A program made the translations under genes and the position numbers. Below are positions 1 through 48,548 of a stretch of DNA of 64,000 nt, piece after piece (position 1 is the stretch's first letter; every line of letters begins with the position of its first letter). Source of the stretch: Amorphochlora amoebiformis (taxonomy: Eukaryota > Cercozoa > Chlorarachniophyceae). Under the pieces are notes generated by a model. The model was not told the DNA's origin. It saw only the letters and a list, made by a program, of their open reading frames with translations, and ran no database searches. The stretch spans positions 558,001 to 622,000 of the forward strand of contig BAAHQB010000004.1 of the NCBI GenBank assembly GCA_054601695.1, written 5' to 3'.

Positions 1-136
1 ATGTTTGTTATTATATATACATATATTACATATATATTAAGATCATATATAATGTATATATATATATATATATATATATTTGTATATATAATATATATAC
101 ACATATTTACATATATATATATATGTAATATATGTA

Positions 137-190
<54 letters not shown>

Positions 191-194
191 TATT

Positions 195-253
<59 letters not shown>

Positions 254-383
254 TGTATATATTTAGTTATATATATATATATATATATACATATATATAA
301 TACATATATATATATATATATGTGTGTGTAATTATACATATATACATATATATTACAAGGTATATAGTAATATGTACACATAC

Positions 384-430
<47 letters not shown>

Positions 431-528
431 ATATCTATTAGCGTATGATATATAAATACTATGAAGAGACTTACATTTTTATTCGCACAAGAGTAATTTA
501 GATGTTGCGCAATAATATAAAACACACG

Positions 529-567
<39 letters not shown>

Positions 568-664
568 GTACATATGTAACTTATAAACAATACTGTTATA
601 CATATACAGATATATATATATATATATAACTTATAAACAATACTGTTATACATATATAAACATG

Positions 665-717
<53 letters not shown>

Positions 718-848
718 ATGTGTGTAACATGTATGTATATGTATTTGTATATACTTACATATACCTCCTTACTTAGATATTTGTACATATACTTACAAAC
801 AATATTGTTACGTCAACATGTTATGCAACAGATACATGATATTATCAG
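1..848. repeat. TA-rich intron sequence of an upstream gene
   Basis: Almost entirely (TA)n with short TG/CA tracts, ending at the acceptor of the exon at 849. A short mixed-composition patch at about 440-525 could be a small exon on either strand: on + a frame ends at a GT near 493, on - a GTAAGT follows it. I could not choose. The rest shows nothing beyond low-complexity repeats. Confidence 0.5.
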
Positions 849-929
849 GAAGTCGACGAAGATTCTGATCTCGAAGAAGGTTCTCAAACCGCCAAAACCG
901 GAGGGCTTATGGGAGATATACTCGCTTAA
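849..929 (+). CDS. Terminal exon of an upstream gene, product unknown
   Basis: After a TATCAG acceptor the frame reads 26 codons to a TAA stop at 927-929. The peptide is strongly acidic at first (EVDEDSDLEEGSQ) and ends TAKTGGLMGDILA, which looks like the C-terminal tail of a larger protein whose other exons lie to the left. The family cannot be told from the tail. A different frame through the same DNA is also open (DIIRKSTKILISKK), but it lacks an acceptor in the right place and runs into (TA)n upstream. The acidic frame is preferred because of its clean acceptor and compact stop. Confidence 0.5.
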   Translation, partial: EVDEDSDLEEGSQTAKTGGLMGDILA

Positions 930-1211
930 CTGTTAAAAGTCACTTATAATTATTTATTGATGTTGCAAATGAATGCCCTCGAGATTCAAAGGTGTACTTG
1001 AATGTCACTTACATCTGGATCTAGTACACTACATGTACTAGTCTGGTACACCGGGCTTATGCTCGTGTGGAGGGATGGGGGTCCCACACCCACACAGAGG
1101 AACAAAGTACCCTGACTAGGCTGGACTCTGACTAGGTATAAGATTTAGCTATAGAAGATACTAGAGATAGTACATCTTACTAGTCTTACTAGTCTTCTAG
1201 GTCTTAGGTAC

Positions 1212-1244
<33 letters not shown>

Positions 1245-2086
1245 TAGGAATACATGAATGTATACTAGATATATACTTGCATAATACATTGTATATATGT
1301 ATACGTAACGCCATTTTAGCGTCATTAGTCTAGTTAGTACTCTGCTGTTTTCTGTAACGTAATATTGTATAATTCTAGAATTGCTCTTTAAACTTGTACA
1401 TAGGGTTCACGAGTGAGAGCATAGTCTGCTCGAATGAATGTATACATTCGGGTTTACCACCTTGATTCGGCTTGGGAAGGATCGGAAATTCGAAAGGAAG
1501 TCAGCTTCAAAACACCCCCTAACGCACTCAAGGCGCTGAGGTTCCAGTTAGTCATGTACACGGCCAGGGTACATGATCTCACTGACCTCAAACTCATATG
1601 TACATATTTACACAGCGTAAACATGTTTTTTTACGGGAGGTAAACCCCGAAAAATGTAAACCCGGGGCGTCAAGTCTATTTACACATTCATACGACCGGT
1701 GTAGATGCTCGTATTGGTGTCGAAGCGCGCCATCCACAATTCAACGAGCACGACACGTGCTCTCACGGGCTGTAGTCTCTGATATACATGGGTTGAAAAT
1801 ATCATAATCCTTCGGAATGGTAAGAGTACCTTGGGGGGGAGGCAGAAAGGTCTGCGATTCCGAGAAAAACACATGGACACAAAGGTACACATGTTAGGGG
1901 AGTGTCCATGAGATATACCCGCCGGATAATGCGCCATTATGCCCACTGAAGGTGCGTAAGATGCCATTGTCACCATTGCCGATGTGGGCGGCCACTGTCA
2001 CCCGTCAGGCGAAGAAATAATTAAAGAAATCTTGTCAATAATTCGCGCGCTTGTGCCGGTGGCGCCCGAGTCTGTCCCGACCCGCC
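930..2086. promoter_or_regulatory. Spacer between the upstream gene and FtsZ; FtsZ promoter region
   Basis: Mostly single-copy sequence with little (TA)n. 1017-1201 is rich in CTAG/ACTAGT, the composition also seen in the other gene-boundary spacers. 1430-2086 is mixed-composition DNA expected to hold the FtsZ promoter and 5' UTR. No TATA box, initiator or transcript start could be assigned. Open frames here show no recognisable protein. Confidence 0.45.
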
Positions 2087-37432
<35,346 letters not shown>

Positions 37433-37647
37433 TTTACCGTGACCTCACGCAGGATCACCTATGAGTCACCATAAGGAAGCGCGACTTTTTTTGTGACTTT
37501 ACGTGACGTACTATCGTGACATTCCATACCGGTTCCCCCGGAATTCCCGGATTTCTGAGCAATCCCTCTAATAACGCAACCCTAGACGGACCACCTGCCG
37601 CTTCGTCCAGCCTCGACGTTCCTGCACCGTCTGTTGAGCCGTGGGAG
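37433..37647. promoter_or_regulatory. Divergent promoter region between HADHA and NCKX
   Basis: The two start codons face away from each other across about 215 bp with no (TA)n or telomere-like sequence. 37437-37522 contains a cluster of TGAC/GTCA cores (GTGACCTCACG, GAGTCACC, TGTGACTTTACGTGACGTAC, CGTGACATT), resembling bZIP/CRE-type sites. The part from about 37507 is open in frame with NCKX but lacks an ATG, so it is taken as 5' UTR. No TATA box was recognised. Confidence 0.5.
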
Positions 37648-38308
37648 ATGCGTACGCTAGCCAAATCCGCCATTTTTTCCCTCCTGATGGTCATCGCGTG
37701 TCTCGCGAGCCTCGGGTTGCGGCAGGATTTGACTATACCGGAGGGCGGGGGAGGAAACGAAAGGCGACTGTTGAAGAACTGGATTGTAAATGACGAGTGT
37801 GAGACGGAGTTTGAGTTATTGGGGAACGGATCGCTCGCCGCCATCATTTTCATCTTCACACTCGCGTACGTTTTTCTCGCTCTAGCAATCGTCGTGGATG
37901 AATATTTCGTTATCTCTATCGAGGTGATCCTCGAGAAGCTGAAGGTGCATATCACCCCAACATGAGATATCCCAAGATTCAAATCACAACCACACGCGCT
38001 TGAGTGTCCAGTATATTACGCTCATGGCTCAAGAAACACCTTATCTTCATTTTCAGGTTTCAGAGGACGTTGCAGGAGCCATTTTCATGGCTGGCGGAAC
38101 CAGCGCGGCGGAATTATTTTCAAACCTGGTTGAAAACCCCCTTATTTGGAACGGGCAGAACACCCGATCTTTTGGTAACGTATGGTAACGCACAGTGTTC
38201 ATATTTACTTGTTAGATTGATACGTTCGTGTACCGATCGAACATCGGGTTCGGTGTAATCTACGGGACGGTCGTGTTTAATATCTTCGTTGGGGTCGGCT
38301 ATTCTTGC
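37648..38308 (+). CDS. NCKX: NCKX exons 1-3: N-terminus and alpha-1 repeat
   Basis: Exons 37648-37944, 38057-38128 and 38216-38308. They give an N-terminal hydrophobic segment, a Cys-containing extracellular loop ([15 protein letters not shown]), a segment ending [11 protein letters not shown], the alpha-1 repeat, and [12 protein letters not shown]. All three introns are phase 0. The donor of exon 3 is TGC|GTAAGT. Confidence 0.93.
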
Positions 38309-38342
38309 GTAAGTTATATGTTTAACTACAGACTCACACACA

Positions 38343-38391
<49 letters not shown>

Positions 38392-38483
38392 CGTATATAC
38401 ATGTATATATTTAAATGATTATGTTATATATCGTCGTGATATCTGTTTATCTACTTTCTATTTTTTTTCCCATTCAAACATTA

Positions 38484-38545
<62 letters not shown>

Positions 38546-39062
38546 TACATATATATATATATAATATATATATATATAGGTATATATATATATATACATA
38601 TAATATGTATAATATGATGTAGTTACCTAAAGCATTAAATACAGAAGTTTCATACGTATAGAATAAAATAAAATTCTCATGTTTAATGTTAATGTACATT
38701 TAGCACAACCATAGATTCGTATCAACACATGCAATGTCATTTTTAATCATGACATTTTCAAGTAAAACACATGTATGCATCGTCTCATCTTCTTGTTGAC
38801 TAATCATTCTCTCTCTTATTTCTTGTTCCCCATCCTTCCCCTTCCGCGTGCCTTTGAAACACCCTGGAAAATTCGCGCATGGTTTAACACCCTGGAAAAT
38901 TTCGCGCATGGATTCGATCAGTTCGTGTGCCCGTCGGATGTGAAGACCGTAAGTATAACAAGTATGTAGTATACGTCGTCTGTAAACATATATTCGGATA
39001 AAATAGAGAAAATGCATGTAAATGTATTTGTGTGCATATGTGTGCATAGATATAATATAATA

Positions 39063-39094
<32 letters not shown>

Positions 39095-39186
39095 ATAGTA
39101 TGAGCGCTTGTGTGAAAACATGTATTATATAGATATCATAGATATTATAAGATGTATTTCTATATTGCATATAATATAATACATAC

Positions 39187-39238
<52 letters not shown>

Positions 39239-39239
39239 C

Positions 39240-39278
<39 letters not shown>

Positions 39279-39540
39279 ACATGTACTTATGTAGAAAGGG
39301 GAAAAAATGTGTATAAATATATATATATATATATATATATTACATGTGCATTTTATGCATCTACCAGTGCGACTGGAAAGTGATGTCTCGCGACACCGTG
39401 TGGTACATGTTCTCAATCGTAATGGTGGTCGCCTTCATCTGGGATAAGAAAGTTGAGGTATGGATACCAGAATATTATAAATATTATAAATATGTAATAT
39501 ATATGTATGTATGTATATTGTATGAAGGCATACATATATA

Positions 39541-39591
<51 letters not shown>

Positions 39592-39693
39592 CTATTAGTT
39601 TACATACTATATTACATATCTACAGAATTTACATATTTATATACGCATAATAAAAATGTGCGTTAATATATGTTGATATGAACGAATACAGAG

Positions 39694-39759
<66 letters not shown>

Positions 39760-40435
39760 ACGTATAGATATACCGAAAAACTGACAAAATCTTATCAAAA
39801 TTGAAATTCAGTGGTATGAGAGCTTTATTCTCGTCATCTTGTACGCTGGATATGCCATGAACGTTATTTTTCAAGGTGAATTCTTCAGTTATATAATTAC
39901 ATATGTCTGAATGTCGTGTAGACGTATTTATATTTCATACTTATCTGCATTTATGCGTAAAAATTATCAAATATACCATATATAAAATGCATACAATATA
40001 AACTGAATATGTACATATGAATATTATATATAAATGTGCAATTACATATACATTAAAAATATAGGAAAATCTATATATGTGTACAAGTATATGTAGACAA
40101 TAGTTATTTTAATTTATCGGTATGTATACATGTACAGCGCGCGTCGAAGACTGGATTTGTGGAGGCTCCACACTGAAGCCTACCGAGGTGTCGCAGACAC
40201 GTATATAGACATAGTGTACCGTATCCGATTTTTAAATCTACACGCATATGCATACGCACATTTATTATATTATGCTATATATGTATCGTAATGTGTGCGT
40301 ATATTAATACTACATATCACAATCTATATTATGTTTACATATCCACACATGTAAATATATATATATATATATATATGTAATATATAATATGCATACATAC
40401 ACAAATAATTTAGTATTAAAAATTTGACATGCATG

Positions 40436-40482
<47 letters not shown>

Positions 40483-40737
40483 CATATATTATATATATAT
40501 ATATATATTGTGTCTTCCAGCATTGACGATATTATCTTTAAAATCTCTTTGTAACCCCAAATTGGCTTGTTTGGCGATTCCTACGATCTATCCCCCCACA
40601 ACTCTTGCATTTTTTCTCCCTTTTTGTACTTCGTTGAAAAAACATGGTATCTTTTCGTCCTTGATTAGCTTAAGGAAGAAGAAGATGGGGTATTCAAATA
40701 TATAACATATTTACATTATATTCGGTGTATATATATG

Positions 40738-40768
<31 letters not shown>

Positions 40769-40914
40769 AAATACGTGTATGTGTATGTTTGCTGTATACA
40801 TTTGCTTAAATATATTTTATATATATTTTTTAAAAATATATATATATATATATATATACTTGTGTATATGTATACACATATTTATGTATGTACATGTTTG
40901 CTTACGTGTATCTA

Positions 40915-40967
<53 letters not shown>

Positions 40968-41011
40968 TGCTCACATATGTACATGTATGCATGTTATATA
41001 TATGTAGTATA

Positions 41012-41047
<36 letters not shown>

Positions 41048-41778
41048 AAATATATATAAATGTATATAATATAATATATGTATGTGTTAAAAAAGAGTAT
41101 GTATAAATATATATATATATAGGGTGTGATGGAGCTTGAGGAAGTCGAGGACCCTGATTTGAAGGTGAAGAAAATGTTTAACATGTATACATATGTAAAT
41201 AGCAATAATATAACTGCATATATATACATACATACATACATGTAGGATATGAAGATTGATAAGGCTCCTGTGGTGAAGATGGGTCCCAGAAATGACAGTG
41301 CTAATGGGTCTTATTTTTTTATATATATACATATAGATAAATATCTAAATATATATATGTATTATATAAAAATATACATATTTATGTTTATATTTAGATA
41401 TATTTCTACATATACATTTATATACATGTATATTTATATACTGAATATATATATATATGGATGTACACACATATATACATACATATGTATATATGTGTGT
41501 TTTTATTTTGAAGTCCCTGTTTCTCCTTATAACCATTCCTAAACCTCCTTTAATAATATTCATACATATATATATATATAAAGACATATTACATATGCAT
41601 ATATATGTGTATATACACATATACATATACATATATATACACATATACATATACATACACATACACACATATGCATACATATATATACATATTACATATA
41701 CATAAACATATGCCTCAGCTCGGCGGAGCAATCAAAGAATACAAGTTCTCCAGGTACATACATACATGCTTATGTATG

Positions 41779-41821
<43 letters not shown>

Positions 41822-42091
41822 ATACATTTACATATGCAATATGTGTACACATACACATATATACATACACATATACAAATGTACACGTTTACACACTCCC
41901 ACCGTATAAAAACTTAATATAAATACAATTCACAAACTATATAAAACAACGGTAACACGTATCATCAGATCATACCCACGCTGCGATGCCTGTGTCGGCT
42001 TCTGGAAAGTGCTTTTGGGTAAGAATACCTAAATAACTAAAATACCTAAATAATTAACTACCGAAGTGCGTGAAGATATATATATATATAT

Positions 42092-42132
<41 letters not shown>

Positions 42133-42284
42133 ACATATATGCATATATGCATATGATGTTACCAATTGTTGAATGTGTAGGTATTAGTATACACCTCAAG
42201 TTTTATATTTAGATTCCTTGTAAACAAGTGTGTGAATAAGAATATGTATGTGTAAAATATCTGGAAGTGTGAAATCTATATATT

Positions 42285-42329
<45 letters not shown>

Positions 42330-42505
42330 GTGTGTATATATATACACGTGGATATAAATATGTATTATATTACTTATACGTATCATGTACGCATATTATA
42401 TATATACGTATCACGTACTCATATACAAATATATACATATGATATATTTACATATAATAAATACATCTACATATAATATATATATATATACATGTAATAT
42501 TTACA

Positions 42506-42543
<38 letters not shown>

Positions 42544-42787
42544 TATCTCGTGTGGCCTATTCGATCACTCTTCTACTATACTATCCCACAAAGGTATTCT
42601 AAGCATATAATAAACAAGAATATGTATACATGTATATATATATATTATATATATATATAATGTATATATATATATATAATGTATATATATATATATATAT
42701 CCAGCGGCACCGTAGAGCATCCAACAGAGAAATACATGTTTTCCTTCGCCGTCGCCTGCACATACATTGCTTGTAAGTTAATCTGAT

Positions 42788-42848
<61 letters not shown>

Positions 42849-43134
42849 GTGTATATATATATATGTATGTATGTAAATTTTTATGTCCGTGTGTGTGTGT
42901 GTGTATGTGGTGTATGTGTGTGTGTGTGTGTGTAAATATATATATATATATATATATTATAATATAAATATGCATACACATATATATATGAATATAATTA
43001 TTTTCACAATTGTGATGTCCTTAAATCTTTATCACTGTCATTATCATTATTATCATTACTATTATGGTTATTATTATTATCATTGTTGTACGAACATTGT
43101 GTGTGTATGTAAGTACATATATATACGTATATAT

Positions 43135-43174
<40 letters not shown>

Positions 43175-43332
43175 ACATATATATATATATATATACACAT
43201 ACATCAATATCCATGTATATAATATATACATATACCGTAATATGTATGTATTATATAGATTTGTATATACCTCAGTTCTTTCGTGGCTCATGGTTAAATT
43301 TGCTACATCGATCGGCTGTATCATTGGTATTA

Positions 43333-43378
<46 letters not shown>

Positions 43379-43711
43379 AGGTACATATATGTATGTATTA
43401 TATGTACATATGTATATTATATATTATGTACATACTTATGTACCATTTGAACTGGTTTTTCCTCCCTTCCTCTCCTTTTCCTCTCATCCTCTCCTTTTCC
43501 TCTTCTCATTTTCCTTTCTTCCTTTCCTTTTCCTGTTTTCCTATCCTTTTCTTCACTTCCTCTCCTTTTTCTCTCTTCCTCTTCTTTTCCTCTCTTCCTC
43601 TCATTTTCCTCTCTTCCTCTCCTTTTCCTCCCTAAGGCTTCTTTTCTTCGCTTCCTATCTCTTAACCTCTCTTTTCAATCAGTGCCACGAGAACAGAAAT
43701 AAGCCTCAAAA

Positions 43712-43744
<33 letters not shown>

Positions 43745-43895
43745 GTAGCCCTATAGCCCGGCCCTTACCCACCCAAAACTTGATGCTAATCCTGACCCTA
43801 ACCCTAACGTTAACTCCAGGCGTCGGGCCTATCTTGTTAGGGACAACATTCCTGGCTATTGTAAGTCTCTTCTACATCTTGTTTTAATAACGATG

Positions 43896-43943
<48 letters not shown>

Positions 43944-44004
43944 GAAACGTTATATTTATTCCATGTATATAGACATAACATGTATTTGAATTAATCTATT
44001 TGTA

Positions 44005-44082
<78 letters not shown>

Positions 44083-45277
44083 ATATATATAACAGGGAAC
44101 AAGTATCCCTGACTCCATGTCCACAATTATTTCGGCGAAGAAGGGACAGGTGTAGTGATATATGTACGCAAGTATTATATCAATGTTTTCACAATCGTAA
44201 TATATATATATATATATATATATATAATAAGATATATATTTATATAACGAGATATATATGTATATGTATATTTTTAGTATACCACTGGTCCTCATTTGGC
44301 TGAGGCCTGTTGAACTAGACAGATCGATTATACCACTAGATAATGATAACTTCATGAATGTACGCGTATGGGCTACTCCAATTCGAGAGAACTTGTGGAA
44401 TTATTTTGAACGTTTGAGGACTTTCGACAATCCTTCTGGTGGTACCCAAGAATCCCAGGTACTATCGTATCATGCCGGGTACTACCGGGGATTCAGTGAG
44501 GTGGATCTCCAGAGATCTCCAGTGGGTCTCCAGGGATCTCAGACTAGTTCTATAGATATTTCTGGTTAGTGTGTAACCTTCAATAAAGTTGGATCTCCAG
44601 AAATCTACAGTGGGTCTCCAGTGGGTCTCCAGGGATCTCGTAATAGTTCTGTAGCTATATTCTTGGTGTAGTACATGACTATGCTCTCTGCATCCGCCCT
44701 ACATCACGTTGCCCCAACACTACCTAATATCTCAATGTAAATATGTACATATATGTTATCAGGGTCCCATCGCTGTATCGAACACACTGGGATCAAACAT
44801 ATTCGACATGCAAATCGCGATCGGTCTCCCTTGGTTCCTGTACTACCACCTAACCTAACGCACCCTAATCTAATCAAAGTCTTCCTTAATCCTATAACTT
44901 CACTAGTAAATCTACTTGGATACTCAACCCCGGCCTATCATCTAACCAAATTTTCGTTTACAGTATGTACATACAGTACTTGTGTAGATGGATAGATAGT
45001 TATATGTTTATGGTTGTAAATCCAGCGCAAATCATGTGAGGTAGGAATGAATATCATATTAAGTATCTTCTGCGCAGGTTTAGCGTATGTCTTGGCCAAC
45101 CGTATATCATCAACCATGGGAATATGGCGGGGCCTATTTTATTCCTTCTGCTTTCCGGTGAGAGAGTGTGTGTGTAGACAAGTAAATATAAAATTTTGAG
45201 AACTTATATATTTAAATATATACATACATATATATACCAACATGAATTCTTTATTGATTGCTTCCGGAGATTTATGT

Positions 45278-45339
<62 letters not shown>

Positions 45340-45772
45340 TCAAATTTATATGTTATTGTTTTTTTACATAAATATTTATGTGCACATTATATAGTGTAAT
45401 ATGTCTATTAGCTCTCGTACTTCACTTTGGGTTGAGTTTCTTCGGATGGAAGCTGAGGAAGCGTCTGGGGTTTGGACTCATGACATTGTAAGTGGGGGCT
45501 AGGGATTGGGTTACGAGTCATAATAGTTGGTGTATGTGCCATGATTTGTGTCATATAAATATACATATAAATATATATATGTGTGTGTGTGTGTGCTAAC
45601 ATATTTTATATGTATATATACATTTATGTGCATATGTACATATCTATGTGTATGCATATGTGACACACGTTTGCTTTGTGATAGCATTACAATTTCTGAC
45701 CATTCAACCTTTAGGTACGGTCTATTCCTCATCTACGTTTTCTGCGACGAATTCGTTATCTCACGGAGCTGA
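37648..45772 (+). CDS. NCKX: K+-dependent Na+/Ca2+ exchanger (NCKX/SLC24 family), about 21 exons
   Basis: Membrane antiporter exchanging Na+ for Ca2+ plus K+. The product is about 500 residues with two clusters of membrane segments, each holding an alpha repeat. Alpha-1: [20 protein letters not shown] (Glu118 at the ion-binding position), then [12 protein letters not shown]. Alpha-2: [30 protein letters not shown] (Asp370) and [10 protein letters not shown]. An N-terminal hydrophobic segment ([15 protein letters not shown]) precedes the first cluster, as in animal NCKX; a hydrophilic loop joins the two. The start is ATG 37648, the first Met in the open frame; an upstream coding exon cannot be excluded. 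The stop is TGA 45770-45772. Phases agree throughout except near 44840-45170, where one or two small junctions remain unresolved. Confidence 0.9.
38922..42772 (+). CDS. NCKX: NCKX exons 4-13: rest of first cluster, loop, start of second cluster
   Basis: Exons 38922-38948 (27 nt), 39368-39457, 39812-39875, 40138-40187, 41123-41164, 41246-41307, 41719-41753, 41969-42018, 42544-42593 and 42705-42772. Peptides: [57 protein letters not shown]; an acidic and Ser-rich loop ([24 protein letters not shown]); [34 protein letters not shown]. Loop exons are supported by phase rather than conservation. Confidence 0.85.
43276..45772 (+). CDS. NCKX: NCKX exons 14-21: alpha-2 repeat and C-terminus
   Basis: Clear exons: 43276-43326, 43820-43860, 44096-44149, 44763-44839, 45395-45487 and 45715-45772. 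Another lies at about 45026-45157, encoding [16 protein letters not shown] and [13 protein letters not shown]; its exact ends, and a possible short exon near 44960, are not resolved. Peptides: [17 protein letters not shown]; the alpha-2 repeat; [37 protein letters not shown]. Exon 15 is preceded by CTAACCCTAACGTTAACTCC and AG. Confidence 0.85.
43450..43680 (+). repeat. Polypyrimidine tract in NCKX intron 14
   Basis: About 230 bp of almost pure C/T on the + strand, built from CCTCTCCTTTTCCTCTCTT-like units. A long mirror-like purine/pyrimidine tract of this kind can form triplex DNA. It is intronic; the open frame ([17 protein letters not shown]) is compositional. Confidence 0.85.
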
Positions 45773-46485
45773 GGAAAAGATTCAAATCCGAAACAATCAC
45801 GTAAAGATTTGTGAATTTGTCATCAATATTGAAAAGAGGGAACAAGAATAAAAATAACTTGGAAGAGGGGAGAACCATCCAAAACCTGAGGGCCCATAAG
45901 GGTTGATAATAGTAGATCTAGTTGATCTTCCAATCTAACTTAGTGTCTGCACTCTAGCGATAAGTTAAGGCTCATGAACTGCTAAGCGATGTAGCTCTAG
46001 TAGCTTGCAATTGCTTGGAAAGTTACATACAAAAAACATCTTACCAATGTTTTATGTTCAGAAATTCTAGAAATTAGAATAGTAGACTAGCCCACAAGCT
46101 AGACAAGTTCAAGAGTCAAGCTAGTCAAGACACTAGACACCCGACCGCACCCTAGGCACCAGCCAACCAGTCTAGCTCATGCGACTAGACTACTCTAGAC
46201 TACTAGTACTAGTCTAGATCTAGAACACTCTAGACACTAGAGAACAGTGTACTCTCCAGATACTGCATGAACATCACTCGTGACTTTCTTATGCGACTCT
46301 GACTGAGTGAATATGGTCTAGCTAGTCTAGATCTAGTAGTTGCTAAACTAGTACTGTGTACAGCAGCCTGCCGGACCATCTAGACCATACAGTTCAAGAG
46401 GCCATCAGAAATAGTAACTAGAGTAATTTTCGCTGATTAGAATCGGATAATTTCAATCTACTAATCCTACAAGTAGATAAAGCAA
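45773..46485. other. Convergent spacer between NCKX and kinase 3' ends, with CTAG-rich island
   Basis: Single-copy sequence without (TA)n. 46070-46400 is strongly enriched in CTAG (GACTAGACTACTCTAGACTA and similar), the same composition as the island at 16795-17600. It must contain the 3' ends of both transcripts. Confidence 0.6.
45847..45852 (+). terminator. Candidate polyadenylation signal of NCKX
   Basis: AATAAA about 75 bp after the NCKX stop codon, in the expected orientation. The hexamer alone is weak evidence in AT-rich DNA, but this spacer is not AT-repeat. Confidence 0.35.
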
Positions 46486-46811
46486 CTAATCTCCAGGGGA
46501 GCCTTTTGATTCAACCTCTAGGGCTTCTAGCTCTACTTGAATACGCTTTGAGATCTCTTCAGCTGAAGGTCGCTTGGATGCCTCGAGCGTAAACAGAGAT
46601 TCGACGAGGCCGAATATGAAAGGATAATCTGTAGAAAACTCAACTGGGAGCCTTACACGAAGTTTGCCGGTTTTGATCATTTTTGCAACCTTTCATATAT
46701 TAAACAAGTTCATTTCATATGTACACATTTTATTTTAGTATATGCAGTAAAAAGGATACTTTGCCCATATATATCTAGTACACATATATCTAGTATATGC
46801 ATATATGCATC

Positions 46812-46844
<33 letters not shown>

Positions 46845-46854
46845 AATATACATG

Positions 46855-46892
<38 letters not shown>

Positions 46893-47106
46893 TATATGGT
46901 TATATACATATATAAATATATATTATATATGTATATATAGATATAAATAATATTTTCAAATATGTATAAATTTACAAATATATGTATATTCATTTACATA
47001 TATACAGTATACACTTCCGTACTAGTAAGTATATATATATGTAATATATATGTATGTATATATAATATGTATACATATGTGTATATATGTTATATATTAT
47101 ATATAC

Positions 47107-47183
<77 letters not shown>

Positions 47184-47268
47184 ATACCAGTGAAGGCTCC
47201 GAATAGTGCAATTTTTGTTCATAAGGGGACTTTCCCTCCATTAAAATCTAATATATATATATATATAT

Positions 47269-47323
<55 letters not shown>

Positions 47324-47356
47324 TATACTTATGTATATTGCATATGTATATAAATG

Positions 47357-47387
<31 letters not shown>

Positions 47388-47637
47388 AAATACATAATAG
47401 AAACTATTATATAGATAAACATGCATGGAGTGAAAATATTGTTTTTGATGTACATATTAACTGCATGTACATATATGTACAAAATGCTGTGTATATACAT
47501 ATATATATATATATATATATAAATTATATATGTACATTTAATATATATATATATATGTATATCTATATGTATGTAAACTATATATATATATATATATTAT
47601 ATATATATATATATATACATAAATACGCACACACACG

Positions 47638-47697
<60 letters not shown>

Positions 47698-47794
47698 CGT
47701 GCAAATATAAACACATTCGTTACATCTAAATATAAATATACATTTTTAACACTAAAATCAAACCTTTAACATCCATGTAAAGTATATACCTTTT

Positions 47795-47844
<50 letters not shown>

Positions 47845-48157
47845 TTTGTATACATATGCATATTGTATTCGTAGGGAGATCATATACTTAAATGTAAACA
47901 CATATCGACCTCCCAAAATGTGACTCCCATTGACCACATGTCTGATTTCCGGGTAAACTTCTTGCTAACAAGTGTTTCTGGAGAAGTCCACGCCCACGGG
48001 AACTTTGATGTCCGCATTTCGTAATAATTCTATATTTTTGTATGAATATTTAGGTATATACAACATGGATGTGTGGGTATGAATATAAAAACATATGTAA
48101 TTTCATAAATGCATACAATATATATGTATATATAATACATATATATATATATATATA

Positions 48158-48231
<74 letters not shown>

Positions 48232-48319
48232 ATGCATATATATATATATATGTATAATTATATGAATACATTTATAGCGTATATACAACAATTATATATA
48301 AATGCGTGGCGTATATGCA

Positions 48320-48375
<56 letters not shown>

Positions 48376-48514
48376 TATAAATATAGTACATATCTATATT
48401 TTCATTACTACCGAGTTATCTTCAAGTTTATGTGACAAGCCATAGTCGCATATCACCACACTTCCGTTAGACTTCATCAACAGATTCCTAAATATGTACA
48501 TGCAACTACAAATA

Positions 48515-48548
<34 letters not shown>

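Noticed and set aside
37455-37982. 175-residue open frame on - opposite NCKX exon 1
   Set aside because: Antisense shadow of a conserved coding exon; no recognisable protein and it overlaps the divergent promoter.
40504-40705. Open frame after a CCAG in NCKX intron 7
   Set aside because: Exons 7 and 8 already join in phase 0, and the frame shows no membrane or exchanger motif.
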